A stretch of 64,000 bases of DNA from Gautieria morchelliformis (GCA_015179125.1 WHVA01000184.1:62001-126000), one strand, 5' to 3'. Shown: positions 10,519 to 24,796, counted from the stretch's first letter. Made by a program: numbers and translations. The notes: a model not told the origin generated them from the sequence alone.

Positions 10519-11310
10519 CAAGGTACTGATGGTACCGATAATGAGGAGTCACTCACATTGTGTCGCTGGATATCATGCGCAAGTCCCTCTATAAATGCCT
10601 CTCCTGAACGCTGTATTATTGACGCCGTAGGATAATGCACTAGTGCGAGGACGAGAATGATGAATGCAACCCACCAGATGAATATAAGATCAACTTTAGC
10701 GAGCCTCCTGAACGGCTGTGAGTCTTTAGACACGTTGAAGAGCCGTATCCACCGGCAGCGATCCACGTAGCCCACTTCTATTATATTACTGGATGGGAAA
10801 ACCAAGGTGCGAATCCCTTGCCCTCGTGGGGTAAATTCCAGTTGTAACATGTTGAAACATTGCACCAGAACTAGGGCCAAATGAGCCGAAGGACAAGTTG
10901 AAGAGTCGAAGATTGCATCCACGACACTTATAAGCTCGGTAGTGAATTCGATGGCACTCAGGCGTCTCTGAGTCTGGGTTACACGCTATTGACAAAACTG
11001 TCTCTTGGAGGGCCAGGCATGCGGATGGATAGCAGCACAGACTGCGTTAGGTCCACGAGTCGACTCAGCCGTCTTCAACTCACCGCAAGGCAGATATCAG
11101 ACGTCGACATCCCCCTTTTCTCCCATGGCCCCGGTGTGTAAGGACATACGCGCGTCGCGTCTATTTTCACGCCTACAGTAAGAATGGCAGGTTTGCAATA
11201 TCCTACACACCCGTGGTCGTTATCGGCATCGACGTCTACCCTCGCCGTATGGAATCAGGCGTGTAAGTATGATGTTCCTCTAGAGATTAACACCTGTATG
11301 CTCCAAGATG

Positions 11311-11352
11311 CCAACACCAGTACTTGACACGCCAACACCAGTACTTGACACG
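11311..11352. repeat. Exact 21-bp tandem duplication
   Basis: The unit ccaacaccagtacttgacacg occurs twice back to back without a mismatch, which suggests a recent slip. It lies in non-coding accessory DNA. Confidence 0.85.
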
Positions 11353-11552
11353 ACATCTTCAACATCCTCCCAAACACATGTTTTTGAATAACAAGCCGGC
11401 CAACTGGATCCCGCGACCCAATCATCAGAGGCTATTACACCGACCACTGCACGAGCATTCCTGCGAATGCTTCCTCGAACAAAAGCTACATCAAGCCATC
11501 GTACCCGCGGATCATCGAACTCCTGACTCGAACGGCAACCCCCTCGATGGCA

Positions 11553-11970
11553 TCAGCTCTCGAAGTGAACCAATGTCTCCAGCACCTGCATCGCCAGAGA
11601 GGCAACATAACCCTCATCATGCATTGCTGCCATTATAGTCCTGCAACACAGCGGCGCACGATGCAGCCAGGCACGGGACAGCTCGACATACGTATTTGTC
11701 GCGGCTGCCAACAATACTGCGAAATCTGCGACTCGGACAGCAGTGGTGTATTCATCCATCTCCACGATTTGCCCTGTACGTCGTACGTTCAGCTGATAGA
11801 TCATATCGGCTTCCTCACCCCATCGTATACGGTGCTTCCAAGGACAGGCGAATCGACCCCGGAGGATGACAAGATATTTGGAGCCTTCTACCCCCGTCGA
11901 TGCATTGTCAGTGCTAGAAGCCGAATATGCGTGTTTGCGTTCGTGACTGTTGGCGTTTATATGGTGCCTG
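11553..11970 (-). CDS. Possible exon of an unrecognised gene
   Basis: The minus-strand frame encodes a protein-like stretch of about 130 residues (FACPWKHRIRWGEEADMIY, then an alanine/valine-rich amphipathic part AAVRVADFAVLLAAATNTY-like, then RTIMAAMHDEGYVASLAM), ending at a stop at 11553. A plausible splice acceptor (gggggtag) lies near 11894. No partner exons are clear upstream, so this may be the 3' part of a decayed gene. I do not recognise the family. Confidence 0.35.
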
Positions 11971-13506
11971 CATTGACTTGAAACTTCTAGTAGCCGCCAC
12001 ACCAGAGGATGCTTGGCATATTGTTCTTTGGATCCAAGAGGAATGGATCGTCGCTGTCCAGCTTCTATACCGCTTGCTTTCAACTTGACTTAATTCGCTT
12101 CCAACCTTTCATCATGGCTTCCAGTGCAGTCGCCGCTCTGCGAATCTCTCTAGTTCAAGTCTCTCCAACTTTGTGTGGGATACTATATTGCGCCTGGTTG
12201 GCCAGCCAGAACCGATGCATGCCATTTGTGCCATTGTAATGACACCTCATTGGAGAATTACCGTATCTCGACGAGTGGCTACCTGGAACGACTCCACGGG
12301 TATGAAGGCTATACGACTGAAATTGGTCTTGTGAGTGTCTTACGGGGGCTCCCCGCTTGTTCTACGGAGTGCAGTGCCTTTACCATTGAAGTTTTAAGTG
12401 GTTCGACCTACCATACGGGTATATGGTTCCAACTGTCTTCTCAAATCATGAATAGTCGACTCACCATCCTTCCGTTCAGCATTCTCCACCAGCAGACTAT
12501 TCAGTTACGCCCGCCCAGCGAGCTATGGATGCCTACCGCAGGCCTTTCCGTTTAAATACAGACTATACCCGCGTTCGCGTTCAATATAGCGGTTCCTCTT
12601 CAGTCCTGCTCCAGGATAGTTGCGCCCCATGGGCCTTATGAGAGTAGACTGAGGCATGTGGTAGGAGGAATAGTCGATCATTCTGTATATGAATGTCGCG
12701 ATGGCGTTTGCATTCGTATGCGCCGCTTATGTGGCACCGCATGCCATATGTCGTACGCAAAAACGCATGGGGGGGCAGGCGAGGTCGTGTCGTGACAATT
12801 GTGATGCCTTGAGGAAGTTGCCTGCAGCAGAGAAGCGAAAGCGAGTAGTGCGACGATCGCGCAAAGATCCCAATGTCGCTCCGGCGAAGAGTATCCCGTA
12901 AACTTGTTGTTTGCTTGGAAGACTCCCAAGCAGTAAGGCGGCGGTCAGGTTACAGCAATCAGTAAAAGAAACCTTCAACCCAGACAATGCCCTTGCCAAG
13001 AACGAGTAGAATCTTTGCGCGGATGTCCGGAGGTTTGGGGAATTGGTAGGGATAGATATTGAAAATATACTGCAGCGCTTCCCTCTATCCGGGTGTAATT
13101 ACAGTCAATGCAATCGTGTGATATAAGACACAATACTCAACTCCAAACGTTCCTCTGACACATACGGCAGTGCTATACCCAGGCATGAATGCGATAGAGC
13201 GAGCGCGACGACAACGAAACAACAAGCCCGCACAAGCAGACTAGAGCCAACAATGGCTGTGCTAAAACGGATAGAGATATCATCCTAGTCTGGTACTGTT
13301 CAAGTCTTGCTCCGCACTGTCCACCACTTTTATGACGGTCCCGCCGGGAGAGCTTGGCCTGCAGTGGAATACTGTTATGCAGATTCTTACACGTTACCGG
13401 GCGGGTCATGTATCAATGGCATTCGTTGCACTTATCATAGATAGGTTGACTGAACCAGGTGTATCACATAGCATGTAACAATCGAAGGTGTCGCAAAATT
13501 TATACT
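11971..13506. other. Gene-poor accessory stretch
   Basis: Short ORFs occur on both strands (for example 12175-12555 plus and 12678-12999 minus) but none shows domains or convincing splice structure. A hydrophobic minus-strand stretch near 12900-12999 may be another remnant of a membrane protein gene. Confidence 0.35.
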
Positions 13507-13586
13507 ATTCCATGAAAATACTTTACCATTAGTGGTCTTTGATGAGACCACTAATAAAAACTAATGGTAAAGTATTTTCATGGAAT
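13507..13586. repeat. Perfect 26-bp inverted repeat with a nested hairpin
   Basis: The left arm 13507-13532 (attccatgaaaatactttac and on) is the exact reverse complement of the right arm 13561-13586. The 28-base spacer contains a second inverted repeat, ttagtggtct (13529-13538) with agaccactaa (13545-13554), which overlaps the inner edge of the left arm, so two alternative hairpins can form. Confidence 0.95.
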
Positions 13587-13599
13587 CGTATTGACGGCA

Positions 13600-14230
13600 T
13601 TTGTACATTGTTTGGGCTTTCACTTGGAAGAACATTCCTGAACCACAATCTTGAGAAATCGGTGAAATTGCAAACGGCTCTCCTTCGGAACGTCCGATAA
13701 TACCTGAAATGAAGCAACAGTGTGTCGTGCTTGCAGCCCAGCACTCGGATACTTCTTTCGTACAACACCTGCTTTCGTATACCACAATGCGACGAAGACA
13801 GCATATCTACGACCATTCAGTAACGGACCATTGTCGAGGTTTCTGTAGCTTTTCAGTCCGTACTGGAAGCATCTCTCCTTCCACCTGTGACACATTGCTC
13901 CAACTTCTGTGATGGCGTCGGACGACAGAGAGTGGGCGAAAAAACACTGGGATGCTGGAACGTAACTGCTGATAAGCATCGCCTCTTCATCCTGCGGAAA
14001 CGACCTATGAACGAGGCGGAAATGCTACTCGTGCTACTTCTGTGAGCTCGAAGTACCAGTCGGAGGGCTTGAGCTTGAACGCGTCGTCGGAGTCCTTCGC
14101 GAAACGCAGGAGAAATTAAGAGAAAAGAGGCCTCGAATGCCCCCTCGAGTCCATCCAGAGTAAGAATACGGATAGGCAGTCTTTCAGGAGTTTCAGATTC
14201 CCGAAGGTATAGTAGACGGAGGGGTTCTGG
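13600..14230 (-). CDS. Possible unrecognised multi-exon gene
   Basis: Protein-like stretches lie on the minus strand: one around 14085-14010 reading DSDDAFKLKPSDWYFELTEV in the frame after a likely splice acceptor, and one at 13990-13620 containing LISSYVPASQCFFAHSLSS and GRRYAVFVALWYTKAGVVRKKY. They could be two exons of one gene ending near 13620. Upstream exons would overlap the antisense side of twinfilin exon 1, so the 5' limit is unclear. No family is recognised and the gene may be decayed. Confidence 0.4.
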
Positions 14231-14264
14231 CGGAGTTCTCAAATAGGCAGGTTTCCTCCAGACC

Positions 14265-15466
14265 ATGAGCGCGACGTCCGGGATCACCATACATGACGGC
14301 CTACGGCTCGCATTCGTTGCCCAGCACGGCGAGAACAGGTTTCTCAAACTTGCTATTAGGAACGGTATGCCGCCACCGTTCACTCATGCCCGTCCGCTTA
14401 CGCGCCGCAGAATCGATTGTGCTAGAGTCTATAACACCTGTGAAGGGCGATTTCTCTGCAGATCTAGAGATGTTGCAGGACGTGCTCGAGGATGATATAC
14501 CAGCATATGTTCTTGCAAAGCTAGATGATACGCCCTCACAGTGGCTCGCTATAACCTATGTCCCCGATGCTGCCAAAGTACGCGACAAGGTGTGTGTCTA
14601 CGTTTCAATTACTGCTCGTACCCCTCAACAGCTCCATATCCCAGATGTTATACGCATCGACCCGTGCAGCGCTCACAAAAGCACTCGGCTCTGCCGCCTT
14701 CCCCGACGCACTCTTCGCAACACACAAGTCCGACCTGACCCCCACAGCCTACGCCGCACACCGCCGCCACCAGACTGCCCCCAAGCCACTTTCCGCACGC
14801 GAGCAGGAGATGGCTGACGTGCAGGCGGCAGAGCGCGCGGCGGCGCGGATCAGCAGCGACGGTAGCTCCACGCGGCGAACCCATCTTGGCGGTTCACGCG
14901 TAGAGATGGACTGGTCGGAGAATCTCGAGAACGCGGTCACGGCGCTGGCCTCGCTTGATGAGGGGAATAGGCTCGTCGTCTTGAGCATTGATCCGGCGAC
15001 AGAGACCCTCCTGCTGCTATCCGACGGAGAGTGCGCACCTAACGACGTAGGCGCGTCGTTACCGCCTTCAGATCCATGTGAGCCGTCGTGATCACCGTTC
15101 GGCGTCGTATCTGACTCTGAGCAGCATATGCGTTTTTCTCCTGGTCGCACAGAGAACAACGATACACAGGTGAGTCTGCGGCACGCGTCTTCACCACGCT
15201 CACCACCCCTTTCAGTTTTCATATACTGCTGCCCATCCACATCCGCCATCAAGCACCGCATGATATTCTCCTCCAGCGCACTGACCGTCCTCACAGCGGC
15301 CAAGAACGTGGGCGTCGTCATCGCAAAGAGAATCGAGACATCGGACACTCAGGACGTCAACGAGGCCTTCCTCTGCGCAGAACTCGGTTTAACAGTGAGC
15401 AGCACAGAGACAGAGGAGAAGAAACCGTTCGCGAAGCCACGAGGGCCCGTCAGGAAGCAGCGATAG
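14265..15466 (+). CDS. twf1: Twinfilin, actin-monomer binding protein
   Basis: Five exons join to about 335 residues, the normal twinfilin length: 14265-14364, 14411-14589, 14645-15077, 15125-15169 and 15216-15466, with four introns of 46-55 bp. The product has two ADF-homology domains. The first holds IPAYVLAKLDD, QWLAITYVPDAAKVRDK and MLYASTRAALTKALG; the second holds SYAFFSW, VFIYCCPSTSAIKHRM and a late KRIETSD. A linker with KPLSAREQEMADVQAAE joins them. Twinfilins sequester ADP-actin monomers and cap barbed ends, and so slow cortical actin assembly. The tail is short and basic (KKPFAKPRG), as in fungal twinfilins that bind capping protein or phosphoinositides. Confidence 0.93.
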
Positions 15467-15574
15467 CACCTCGCAAACTGCACATATATAATATAGGGTA
15501 TCCATCATGTACCACGCAGCACGCTCTGTTCTAATGCAATATAATACCCCGTCGCTTAGCACCCAACTCTGACA

Positions 15575-18008
15575 TCAGCCATTCCCGCTCCCCTGCGCGA
15601 TGCGCGCAATCTCCGTGCGTATCTCGCCGAGGTTCGCCTTGAGCGTCCGCGCGTCTTCAAACTTGCGCTGTGCATGTGCCTCCTCGACAAATGACTCTAG
15701 CAGTGCCTCCTGCTCCAGGAGCGGCTGCAGCATGTGTGCCAGATGCGTGTTGCTGTCGACGACCTGCGTGGGCGTGTGCGACGACGAGGTGTCTGCACGC
15801 AACGCCTTCTGCGGCTTCGGGAGTGTCTGTAGGCCATCAGCCCACTAAAGTCACAACATACAATACGACGACAGCGCGCACCTGTAGCGGGAACATGTTT
15901 GTCTGCAAGAACAAATTCGCCCGTGTCAGGATCGCGCTCTGCACGCGAGCCTGCGACCCGCCACGTGGCGCGGGTAGCTGGCGTATCCGCTTCGCAAGCC
16001 GGTCGTACTCCCCGAATGAATCCAGCAGGCGTTTGCGCATCGCGGCGGAGGGTGCGTGGTGTGACGCAGCGTTCGTGCTGTGGGGGTGTCAGAGGAGACG
16101 TTAGGAGGCGAGGGAATAGACGGACGAGAGTGATAGGACGAGTTCCTGGAATTGGGGGAGGGCATCTTCAATATCTTTTTCGAGTGTGATGAGCGACTAT
16201 GAGGGGTAAGATATATGCGTATATGGGGAAGACCACAGGACTTACCGCGTACAGTCGTGCAAACGTGGGCAAGCGACTCGCTTCCTGCAGGTACTGTTTT
16301 CGTCTGCCAGGCCATCAGCTCAATTCGGGAAGGGGCGCCTGACCGACTCACAGCAACACGCTCCGACAATCCCTGCAGATCCTGACGCCCTTCAAAAACT
16401 TGTCCTCCTCGTCCCCCTTGCCTTTTGTGCTTCCCCTTCTCTTCACGCCGTAGTCCACGCCCTCACCAACCTCTTCGATGCACTTCGAGTGCTGATCGAC
16501 CACAAATAGAAGCGAGCATGTCTGCTCGCGCGTCGGCGGACGCGGAGGGAGGGAGCACACGATGCGTCCGCAGAGTCGGCAGTGGTGTTTGCGGTTGGTG
16601 AGTGGGTGGAAAGACGTGCTGAGCGCATGTGAGATGATACAAAGGAAGAACGTGACGCCACATACGCGCAGAGTGGACACTGTGAGACGGCAGCATCGTC
16701 CTGCCAGGGCGTGATACTTTGCTCCTCCACTGTGAGATTGCGAGTTGATTAAGAATGCTAAAGATTGATAGTTGACATACTGCGTATATCAGCCTTCGGC
16801 CCCTGTATCCGTGATTCAACAACATCACGCCAGAGCTCGGTTGGGTTTTTCCGGAAATCAAGGTCAAAGAGTGATGAGGATCGTCGATTAGACGGTGGCT
16901 TCTCGGCGTCTTTTTCGGATGTGGATGGGGATCCGGAGGGATTTAGTGGGAAGTGCAGCGCGATTAGCTGGGAAGAAGTGAGTATGTACGTGAGGCGAGA
17001 ATGGGATAATAAACGCTTACCTTTTCCAGGCGGCGTTCTAGGCGGCGTTGTTCGATCTTGTCTATCTCACGCACGGAAGAACGGTATGACAGGAACTCAT
17101 CGGTACGAGGCCGGTATATGCCTTTGGGTTGGAAGCCTGGACGATAAGGTGCGGCTGCTCGGCGAGGCAGGGATGACGTTGAAGGCGTGGGGGAGGAAGA
17201 CGAAGCATGAGAAGGTACAGATGTGGATGGTGATGGAGATATTGCGGGAGGCGGTACAGCCGATGTAGATGCGACAGACGAAGTGACAGGAGGAGAAGTA
17301 ATGCCTATTGATGGAACTGGTGCAGGAGATAATACCCGAGGAGAGGGCTGGGAATCTTGGGAAGAGACGGCAGAGACACGGCAGGGAAAGCCGGGGTTTG
17401 TTGGATTTGAGAGCCCTCGGTGGTGTTCTTGAGGTGCAGGGCGTTGCTGTGGGCCAAGGTGACGAACGGTGGACTGCCTGGCAAAAGATGGAGATATAGT
17501 GAGGGAGTGCATGGAGGGTTTCTGGAGGCTGGGACGTAGAGGTGAAGACGTGTGCGGTGTGGACGCAGTTCGCAAGGGAACATGGCGGAAGGTAGAAGAC
17601 GGAGCTACTGCAGACATAGGCTCAGACTTGGTAGAGCTGGTGCTGGCAGACAATGTTTGTTTGCTGGACGACGGAGCTGACGTAGAAGCCGAAGTTGAAT
17701 ATGAAGCCGACGAGACAGCATGGCCATTCGTGAGGCTCTGAGACGACTTTGGCGGAGGCTGGGGCGCAGGCTTTGGGGGCTGCTCGCTGTCCTCTACAGC
17801 TTGCGAGACATTACCATCGAGACCAGAATTGACGGCTGGAGGTGGGGTTACGATGGGAGGTGTATGAGACTCCTGCGGGGCGCTAGAAACAGTACGTGAG
17901 TGTCGTTTCGACTGTCGAACACAGTGAGTAGCAGAACGTGCAAGGCGACGAGCAGCTTACCCTGTACGGCTTGTAGGGCTGATAGGGCACCGCGCTGGTC
18001 GAATCCAT
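15575..18008 (-). CDS. pep7: Pep7/Vac1-like FYVE protein (rabenosyn-5 type)
   Basis: The start at 18008 opens a short first exon (MDSTSAVPYQPYKPY), followed by a long Ser/Pro-rich exon ending at 17021. Next come the Pep7 signature segment PYRPGFQPKGIYRPRTDEF and ERRLEKLIALHFPLN. A CPLC zinc-finger start and the FYVE finger (SFHPLTNRKHHCRLCGRIVC and later VRICRDC) follow, lacking the R(R/K)HHCR form only by one residue. The last part has a coiled Rab-binding region (LLEQEALLESFVEEAHAQRK). The family tethers Golgi-derived vesicles to endosomes with Rab5/Vps21 and Vps45, reading PI3P by the FYVE finger. At least seven introns are inferred. It is divergent from the SCOT gene, 151 bp apart. Confidence 0.88.
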
Positions 18009-18159
18009 AACCAAAGGTATTAGGCGCCGCCGTAATTGGAGCTGAGCCTGCGCAGCCGTATAAGGTTGGTGAGCCCCTGGGCCGTTTCGGCGTTGGACCA
18101 GTTACATAGTGATTCCTCAGTGCCGCCATCGGAGGCCTTATTCTTAACAGCCAACCACG

Positions 18160-20320
18160 ATGTTGTTGGTCTCTTTGCGTGCAGCTCACCCACTCGCGTC
18201 GTTGTCGTTGCGCGTAGGTCGTCAAGCGTACAGCACGCCTGTCGACGGTGCCCCCATTCCCAAGGTCAACAAGGTATGGGACAGTGTCGACGACGCAGTC
18301 AAGGCCGTCAAGTCCGGAGATACCTTGCTTAGTGGAGGTACGTCGGCCGAGTCTCTTGTAGTCCCGGACGAACACGCTGACTGCATATTGTCAAGGATTT
18401 GGACTCTGTGGCACGCCGGGTACATCTGGGATCACATGCTGCCCGTAGAGTGCTCATCTCCGAATACAGACACTCTTATCCAGGCCGTGTCACGACGTAA
18501 GGACGTGCAAAAGCTCACGGCCGTGTCCAATAATGCTGGCGCAGGCGAGCGTGGTCTCGGTGAGTCTCTGGCTCTGCATTCTTGCTTATGCTCATGCTGT
18601 GGCCCAGGTCTGCTCCTCTCTACGCGTCAGATTGACAAGATGATTGCCTCCTACATTGGAGGGTGAGCAGCTTCCTCCAGGGCTGTTATCGCCCAGTTCA
18701 CTGCTTCCCTTCACTTTCAGAAACAAGCTTTTTGAGGCCATGTACTTGCAGGGCGAAGTTTCCCTCGAGCTAGTTCCCCAGGGCACCCTTGTCGAACGCC
18801 TTCGCGCTCATGCCGCAGGTATACCCTTTTTCTTTACTCCAACAGGAGCATCAACAGCAGTCGAGTTCGGTTCAATACCAATTCGTTATAACGTTGGTGG
18901 ATTCAAGAATGGCGTTCTCATTGACGGGAACAAGAAGGAATCAAGGGAGTTTAATGGTCGTAGATGTCTCCTGGAACCTGCTCTCAAGGGTGATGTTGCC
19001 TTTATTCACGCCTGGAAGGTCGACGAAGTGGGCAACGCCGTATTTAGGTATGATGTTTCCACGTTGGCTCGATACCTTCTGAACTTTCCAAGATACACCG
19101 CGAACAACTTCTCCTCCACTATGGCCAAAAATGCCACACTCACCGTCGTGGAGGTACGTTACGTATATCTTCATTTTCCCAGATCGCCCAAGCTAGCGCA
19201 TAGGCCGAGGAAATCGTACCCTGCGGAGCTCTCCACCCGAATGAGATTCATCTCCCTGGTATATACGTCGACCGCATTGTGCGTGCCACGGCACCCAAAC
19301 AGATCGAATTTGCGACCCTTGCTCCTGACCCAAACACCCCTCCGCCTTCCCCAACAGCTGGCTCTGTGGCAAAGGCAGACGCCCTTGCGAAGAGGAACCG
19401 AATTTGTCGTAGGGCTGCTAAAGAGCTCCAAAACGGTTACCACGTCAATTTGGGCATTGGGATGCCGACCCTTGTACCAGAACACTTGCCAGAAGGCGTC
19501 AGTGTTTGGTTGCAGAGCGAGAACGGTATACTGGGTGAGAAAGACTGGATTTGACTTGCTCTATATCACGGTTCTGGAACCCATGTTTCAAAAGGCATGG
19601 GTCCGTATCCTACAAAGCAGCAGCTCGACGGGTAGGTGCAATGATCCTTCGGATGCCACGCGCAGTCTGACGAGTATTTATAGGGATATCATTAACGCGG
19701 GAAAGGAGACCGTGACGCTGTTACCCGGTGCCTCTGTTTTCGGTGGGTTACGTAGCCGCACGACCACACGAACACTTATAATCCCACGGTAGATTCTAGC
19801 GAATCCTTTGCGATGATCCGTGGGGGACACATGCAGGTCTCTATTCTGGGAGTGCGTACCTGAGATCAACGTTGAGCTACTGTTCTGACATGGACCCAGG
19901 CCATGCAAGTGTCGCAGGCCGGTGACATCGCCAACTTTATGATTCCAGGAAAGATGGTCAAAGGTGCGGAGACAAACAATATATTATTTTCTCAGATAAA
20001 TAACAGTTTAAACCGCTCCGTGGGCAGGGATTGGTGGTGCAATGGACCTGGTGTCAAACCCGGATCGGACCAAGGTCGTCGTCGTCATGGAGCACTGTGC
20101 GAAGGACGGAAGCCCCAAGGTCATGAAGGAGTGTTCGCTGCCTCTGACGGGTGCGCGGACAATAAGTAAGATCGTGACCGAGCTGGCCGTCTTCGAGGTG
20201 GACCGTGCTGCTGGTGAGATGACTTTGATTGAGCTTGCGGAAGGCGTGGAGCTAGAAGAGGTGCGTGCGAAGACCGACGCAGACTTCAAGGTATCAGACA
20301 GCCTAGGACGGTTTGTGTGA
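18160..20320 (+). CDS. Succinyl-CoA:3-ketoacid CoA transferase, mitochondrial
   Basis: About ten short introns split this gene. The N-terminus ([21 protein letters not shown]) is an arginine/leucine-rich mitochondrial presequence. The alpha half has [21 protein letters not shown] and [12 protein letters not shown]; the beta half has [15 protein letters not shown] and the catalytic-glutamate motif SENGILG, then [19 protein letters not shown]. All are standard for SCOT/OXCT. The enzyme moves CoA from succinyl-CoA to acetoacetate and joins ketone or branched-chain acid breakdown to the TCA cycle. In fungi related CoA transferases also use acetate or propionyl-CoA, so the exact substrate is not certain. 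The frame is intact throughout by conceptual splicing. Confidence 0.93.
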
Positions 20321-20459
20321 TTATGCCTGTCTCATGTATTTTGTATCAAAATCATATCAAGCTTTTAAGATATTTAAATTATACTTAGAAAGGCAGATCC
20401 CGTAAAATAGACGCCCGTCCGTTGGCGGTAAGTGTCGGCGACTCCACCCAGAGCGCACT

Positions 20460-22444
20460 ATGCCGTCCTTGTTCCAGTCAATCTCTTCGTTCTTTACTAG
20501 CCAGCGAGACACCTCACACCTACGACGAGACCAGGCAATGGTTTCCGTTGACGACGCTTTCACCGTTCCGCCAGGTCTCCATTTCTTCCCTCTCCTCGCC
20601 TTGTTTACTCACACTTCTTGCAGACGCAGAATACGTCTCCAGCCCCACCGCCTATACTTACCCTCCTGTCGCCCAGGGCGGTTCGTATGATACAGTGCCA
20701 CAATCCTATGCGCCTTACGAGCCGCGCCCCTCCCTCTTAGCAGGACCCAGCAGCGCAACCCGTTCCCGTCCGGCATCGCTCCTTCCCCTTCACCACACGC
20801 CCTTATCGCCTTTACCCAAATACCCCCCTTGCAGCAGACGTGGAATCGTCTCCGTACATGGCTCGATGAACAATACCCAGAACTCGCAGATACATTGAAC
20901 TGGGGCATTCAACCGCCGGATCTCGCTCACCTGGAGCTGCAGCTCGGCTTTGCTCTTCCCCAGGCAGTGCGTGAGTCATATCTCATCGTGGACGGCCAGG
21001 AAGCCGAATCATCTGCGGGCTGCTCCGAGGGTCTCTTCTTTGGCCTCACACTCCTCCCCTTTGAAGACGTCGTTGACGAATGGCGGTTCTGGCGTGAGGT
21101 TGACGACGATCCTGCTACTGGAGCCAATGCCGAGCTTCGAGAAGACATGCAGTCCATACCCCCTGGCTGGATACGCCGGGAGTATTGCCAGCGAGGGTGG
21201 TTGCCTCTTGTCGCCGACAAAGGCGGTAATTACATTGGCGTGGATATGAACCCCGATGAACGCGGCTCAGTGGGCCAAGTCATCATTTTCGGGCGCGACT
21301 TTGATACAAAGGTCGTCATGTGGCGGGGAGACGGAGAGGGCGGCTGGGCACGTTGGCTCGCGAGCTTTGTCGAAGAGCTTGAGGGTGGGGAGGGGTTTGA
21401 GGTCGGAGTCACCGAGGCCAGTGAAGGGTCGGAAGACGAAGTGGGTTATGAGAGCTATTTTTTCGACGGGAGCACTGCAAAGGGCCAAGGCGCAGATAGC
21501 GGTGGGGGCGGTTTGCGGTTGACTGGAGAATATCGGGGGTGGACCGTATTGGAGGCGTTTGCAGACCGGAGCATGAGGCGGTGGATTGAGGCAGGTGTGA
21601 TGCCTCAACCAACAACTGTGGATGAAGCTGGCCCGGTGAGTTTCATTCATTTTACAGCATACATTGTCTAAACCCACACAAGTCGTCGAATGTCCAGTTG
21701 GCTGCCCGAGACCCAGAACCAGGTCCCAGCAGCGGCATCTCACAGAGCCAGTGGTCGTCTACCTCACCTCCCAACGGCGATCCCAGCTCGTCACATAGTC
21801 ATGCCCCGAGTTTATCTATAACAAAGCTCCCTGCGCCCCTGCCGGTACAACTCCCAACCGAGCAGGATCTTCTACCATCACCCTATTCATCACCCACGGA
21901 GACAACACCGGTCTACGACGCTGGACACGAAGAGGAATTCCGAATGCGTGAAGTTGGCCGAACGACACCTGTGCAGGCCAACTACCCAGCGTCCGTCAAG
22001 GAAGCCATGCTTGTCCCTCTCCCTCCTTCCAACAGTGATTCTCCCTCGAAGCCTCTCTCTCCGGTCTCAACAATAGATACCCAATCGGAGCCACCAAACT
22101 TCCAAACCCCAGATAATTTTGATTCCCAAAATCTGTTGAGCGCCTCCAGCCCCGTTGACTCTTCCCCTCTTGCCGCCGCTATTGATGTGCCTTCCTCTAC
22201 TCTCCTCACACATACACCTTTTGATTTGTCAGAACCCGATTCAGATCCCAATCCCTGTGAAACCCCGGCGGCAACGGAGGATCCTCAACCCAGCGTTCGT
22301 CTCGTTGGCAGCGGCGGTACCGCGGGCGATGCGCTGCTCGTTGATGGCATTGTTGACATTCCTGACGCGTCAGGTTTGAGCAAAAAGAACTCGTTGGATA
22401 TGAGCGGTTCGAATGGCAAGCGGAAAACAGAGGCAGCAGCATAA
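20460..22444 (+). CDS. Smi1/Knr4 family cell-wall regulator
   Basis: The start MPSLFQSISSFF is followed by an intron near 20573. The central SMI1/KNR4 domain is clear (TWNRLRTWLDEQYPELADTLN, DLAHLELQLGFALPQAVR, LFFGLTLLPFEDVV, GWLPLVADKGGNYIGVDM). A long Ser/Pro-rich, likely disordered tail runs from about 21683 to 22444. In yeast Knr4 links the Slt2 cell-wall integrity pathway and calcineurin signalling and affects glucan synthesis genes. At the C6 run 20823-20828 the reading frame jumps by one: PLPKYPP upstream continues as LQQTWNRLRTW only if one more C is present. No convincing intron bridges it, so I suspect a missing base. The C-terminal exon starts after an intron near 21640-21682. Confidence 0.85.
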
Positions 22445-22664
22445 ACAGATGGATATTTTATTATTACCCGGCAACCATTGTGAGCCCTGTAGCTGCTCCT
22501 CACCCTGCCGTGGACCTACATTTCATCGTCTCCACCCACGCATGTCAGTGGTAATACTACCTACCCTATGTTGATTGCATGTAGCGTATTTCCACCTTAC
22601 AAATGTCCGATACCCGTAAGGCGAAGTATTGCTACAACATTGAACAGCATAAATACAGTAGAGG

Positions 22665-24796
<2,132 letters not shown>

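Larger units (their letters stand above)
10283..10922 (-). pseudogene. Remnant of an Agaricomycete-type gene with one membrane helix
   Basis: The upper part (10922-10494) encodes a piece with a clear hydrophobic helix (LIFIWWVAFIILVLALV), and the lower part (10552-10283) contains a segment ELVLVTGFHKTSYWA. The pattern VTG-x-x-K-x-x-x-W after a SWAKF-like stretch recalls a family that is expanded in Agaricomycetes, but this is from memory and I cannot name it. A large quasi-palindrome (10447-10518) and a second inverted repeat (10309-10358) lie inside it. No complete gene model could be built, so it is probably decayed. Confidence 0.4.

Noticed and set aside
16765-17268. Plus-strand ORF of 167 residues
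   Set aside because: It is the reverse strand of the Pep7 gene, whose domains are clear on the minus strand.
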